NCBI GenBank assembly: GCA_945869675.1
Contig: CAMBPS010000026.1
Coordinates: forward strand, 1 to 40,289
Direction of reading: 5' to 3'
Length of the DNA: 40,289 nt
DNA from: Prosthecobacter debontii
Lineage (GTDB): Bacteria; Verrucomicrobiota; Verrucomicrobiia; Verrucomicrobiales; Verrucomicrobiaceae
Part shown: one piece after another, positions 40,165 through 40,289 of the stretch
How the letters are laid out: the number at the start of each line of letters is the position of its first letter
Position numbering within the stretch: the stretch's first letter is position 1
Position numbers and translations under genes: made by a program
The notes under the pieces: model-generated
What the model saw: only the letters and a program-made list of their open reading frames with translations
What the model was told of the DNA's origin: nothing
Databases searched by the model: none

Positions 40165-40289
40165 ATGCGGGACGCTCTGATTCTTCTTCCTGTTTCTCTA
40201 GCGGTGCTCGCGGGCATTTGGAAGGTTGATGATCTCATGATCGGGGCGTCAGGGGACATGGCTCGTCGGTGGGTTCCTCTCTACTTCTT
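40165..40289 (+). CDS. Start of an unrecognised protein (runs off window)
   Basis: The frame is open from the ATG at 40165 to the window end, 41 codons. It begins MRDALILLPVSLAVLAGIWK, a likely signal peptide or membrane anchor, and continues VDDLMIGASGDMARRW. It is too short to assign, and no clear ribosome site is visible. It lies 151 nt after the preceding ORF on the same strand. Confidence 0.45.
   Translation, partial: MRDALILLPVSLAVLAGIWKVDDLMIGASGDMARRWVPLYF

Overview
The window looks like the chromosome of a member of the Verrucomicrobia, most likely in or near Verrucomicrobiaceae (Prosthecobacter-like). This is inferred from gene content, not from a marker gene. It carries the DUF1549/DUF1553 plus DUF1501 pair and a large DUF1592-family cytochrome-like protein that are typical of the Planctomycetes/Verrucomicrobia group. 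It also has sialate O-acetylesterase and SHD1-esterase type secreted proteins, RNase HIII, a verrucomicrobial type II secretion cluster and many short dispersed palindromes. No rRNA, tRNA or CRISPR array was seen.

Layout. 1-3587, minus strand: start of an alpha/beta hydrolase, an unknown membrane protein, a TrpG/PabA glutamine amidotransferase, a GT4 glycosyltransferase and an RluA-family pseudouridine synthase. 3760-8349: one very large exported beta-propeller/Ig-like protein, bounded by a 36-37 bp direct repeat made from the 5' end of the pseudouridine synthase gene. 8643-8710: a perfect 29-bp inverted repeat. 8808-12080, plus strand: DUF2256, a small membrane protein, an SRPBCC protein, a D-threonine-aldolase-like PLP enzyme and a Tat-exported phosphatase. 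12093-14249: a YwqK/MORN-like protein and a sialate O-acetylesterase gene interrupted by an in-frame amber codon.

14328-21248: an exported protein of unknown function followed by gspE, F, G, H, I, J and K, tightly packed and partly overlapping. No secretin (gspD), gspC, gspL or gspM lies in the window. 21238-25236: an L,D-transpeptidase lipoprotein, a lysine-rich exported helix-hairpin-helix protein, a LamG/DUF1080-like exported protein, a glycine-zipper lipoprotein and an RlmM-like methyltransferase. 25632-33101: DUF1501, DUF1549/DUF1553, a hotdog thioesterase, a flavin reductase-like protein and the DUF1592 protein. 33190-38475, minus strand: a membrane-anchored J-domain protein, a secreted esterase, panB, an HU/IHF protein, rnhC and lnt.

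38476-40289 is accessory DNA. It holds repeats and palindromes, a 5'-truncated integron integrase with an apparent in-frame insertion, and then two unrecognised ORFs reading away from the integrase. That is where cassettes would be expected, but no convincing attC site could be seen by eye.

No complete unknown defence or mobile system was found. The most interesting signals are the interrupted integron integrase, the 10-bp-periodic palindromes lying just downstream of two minus-strand genes at opposite ends of the window, the repeat-bounded giant gene, and the amber-split esterase.
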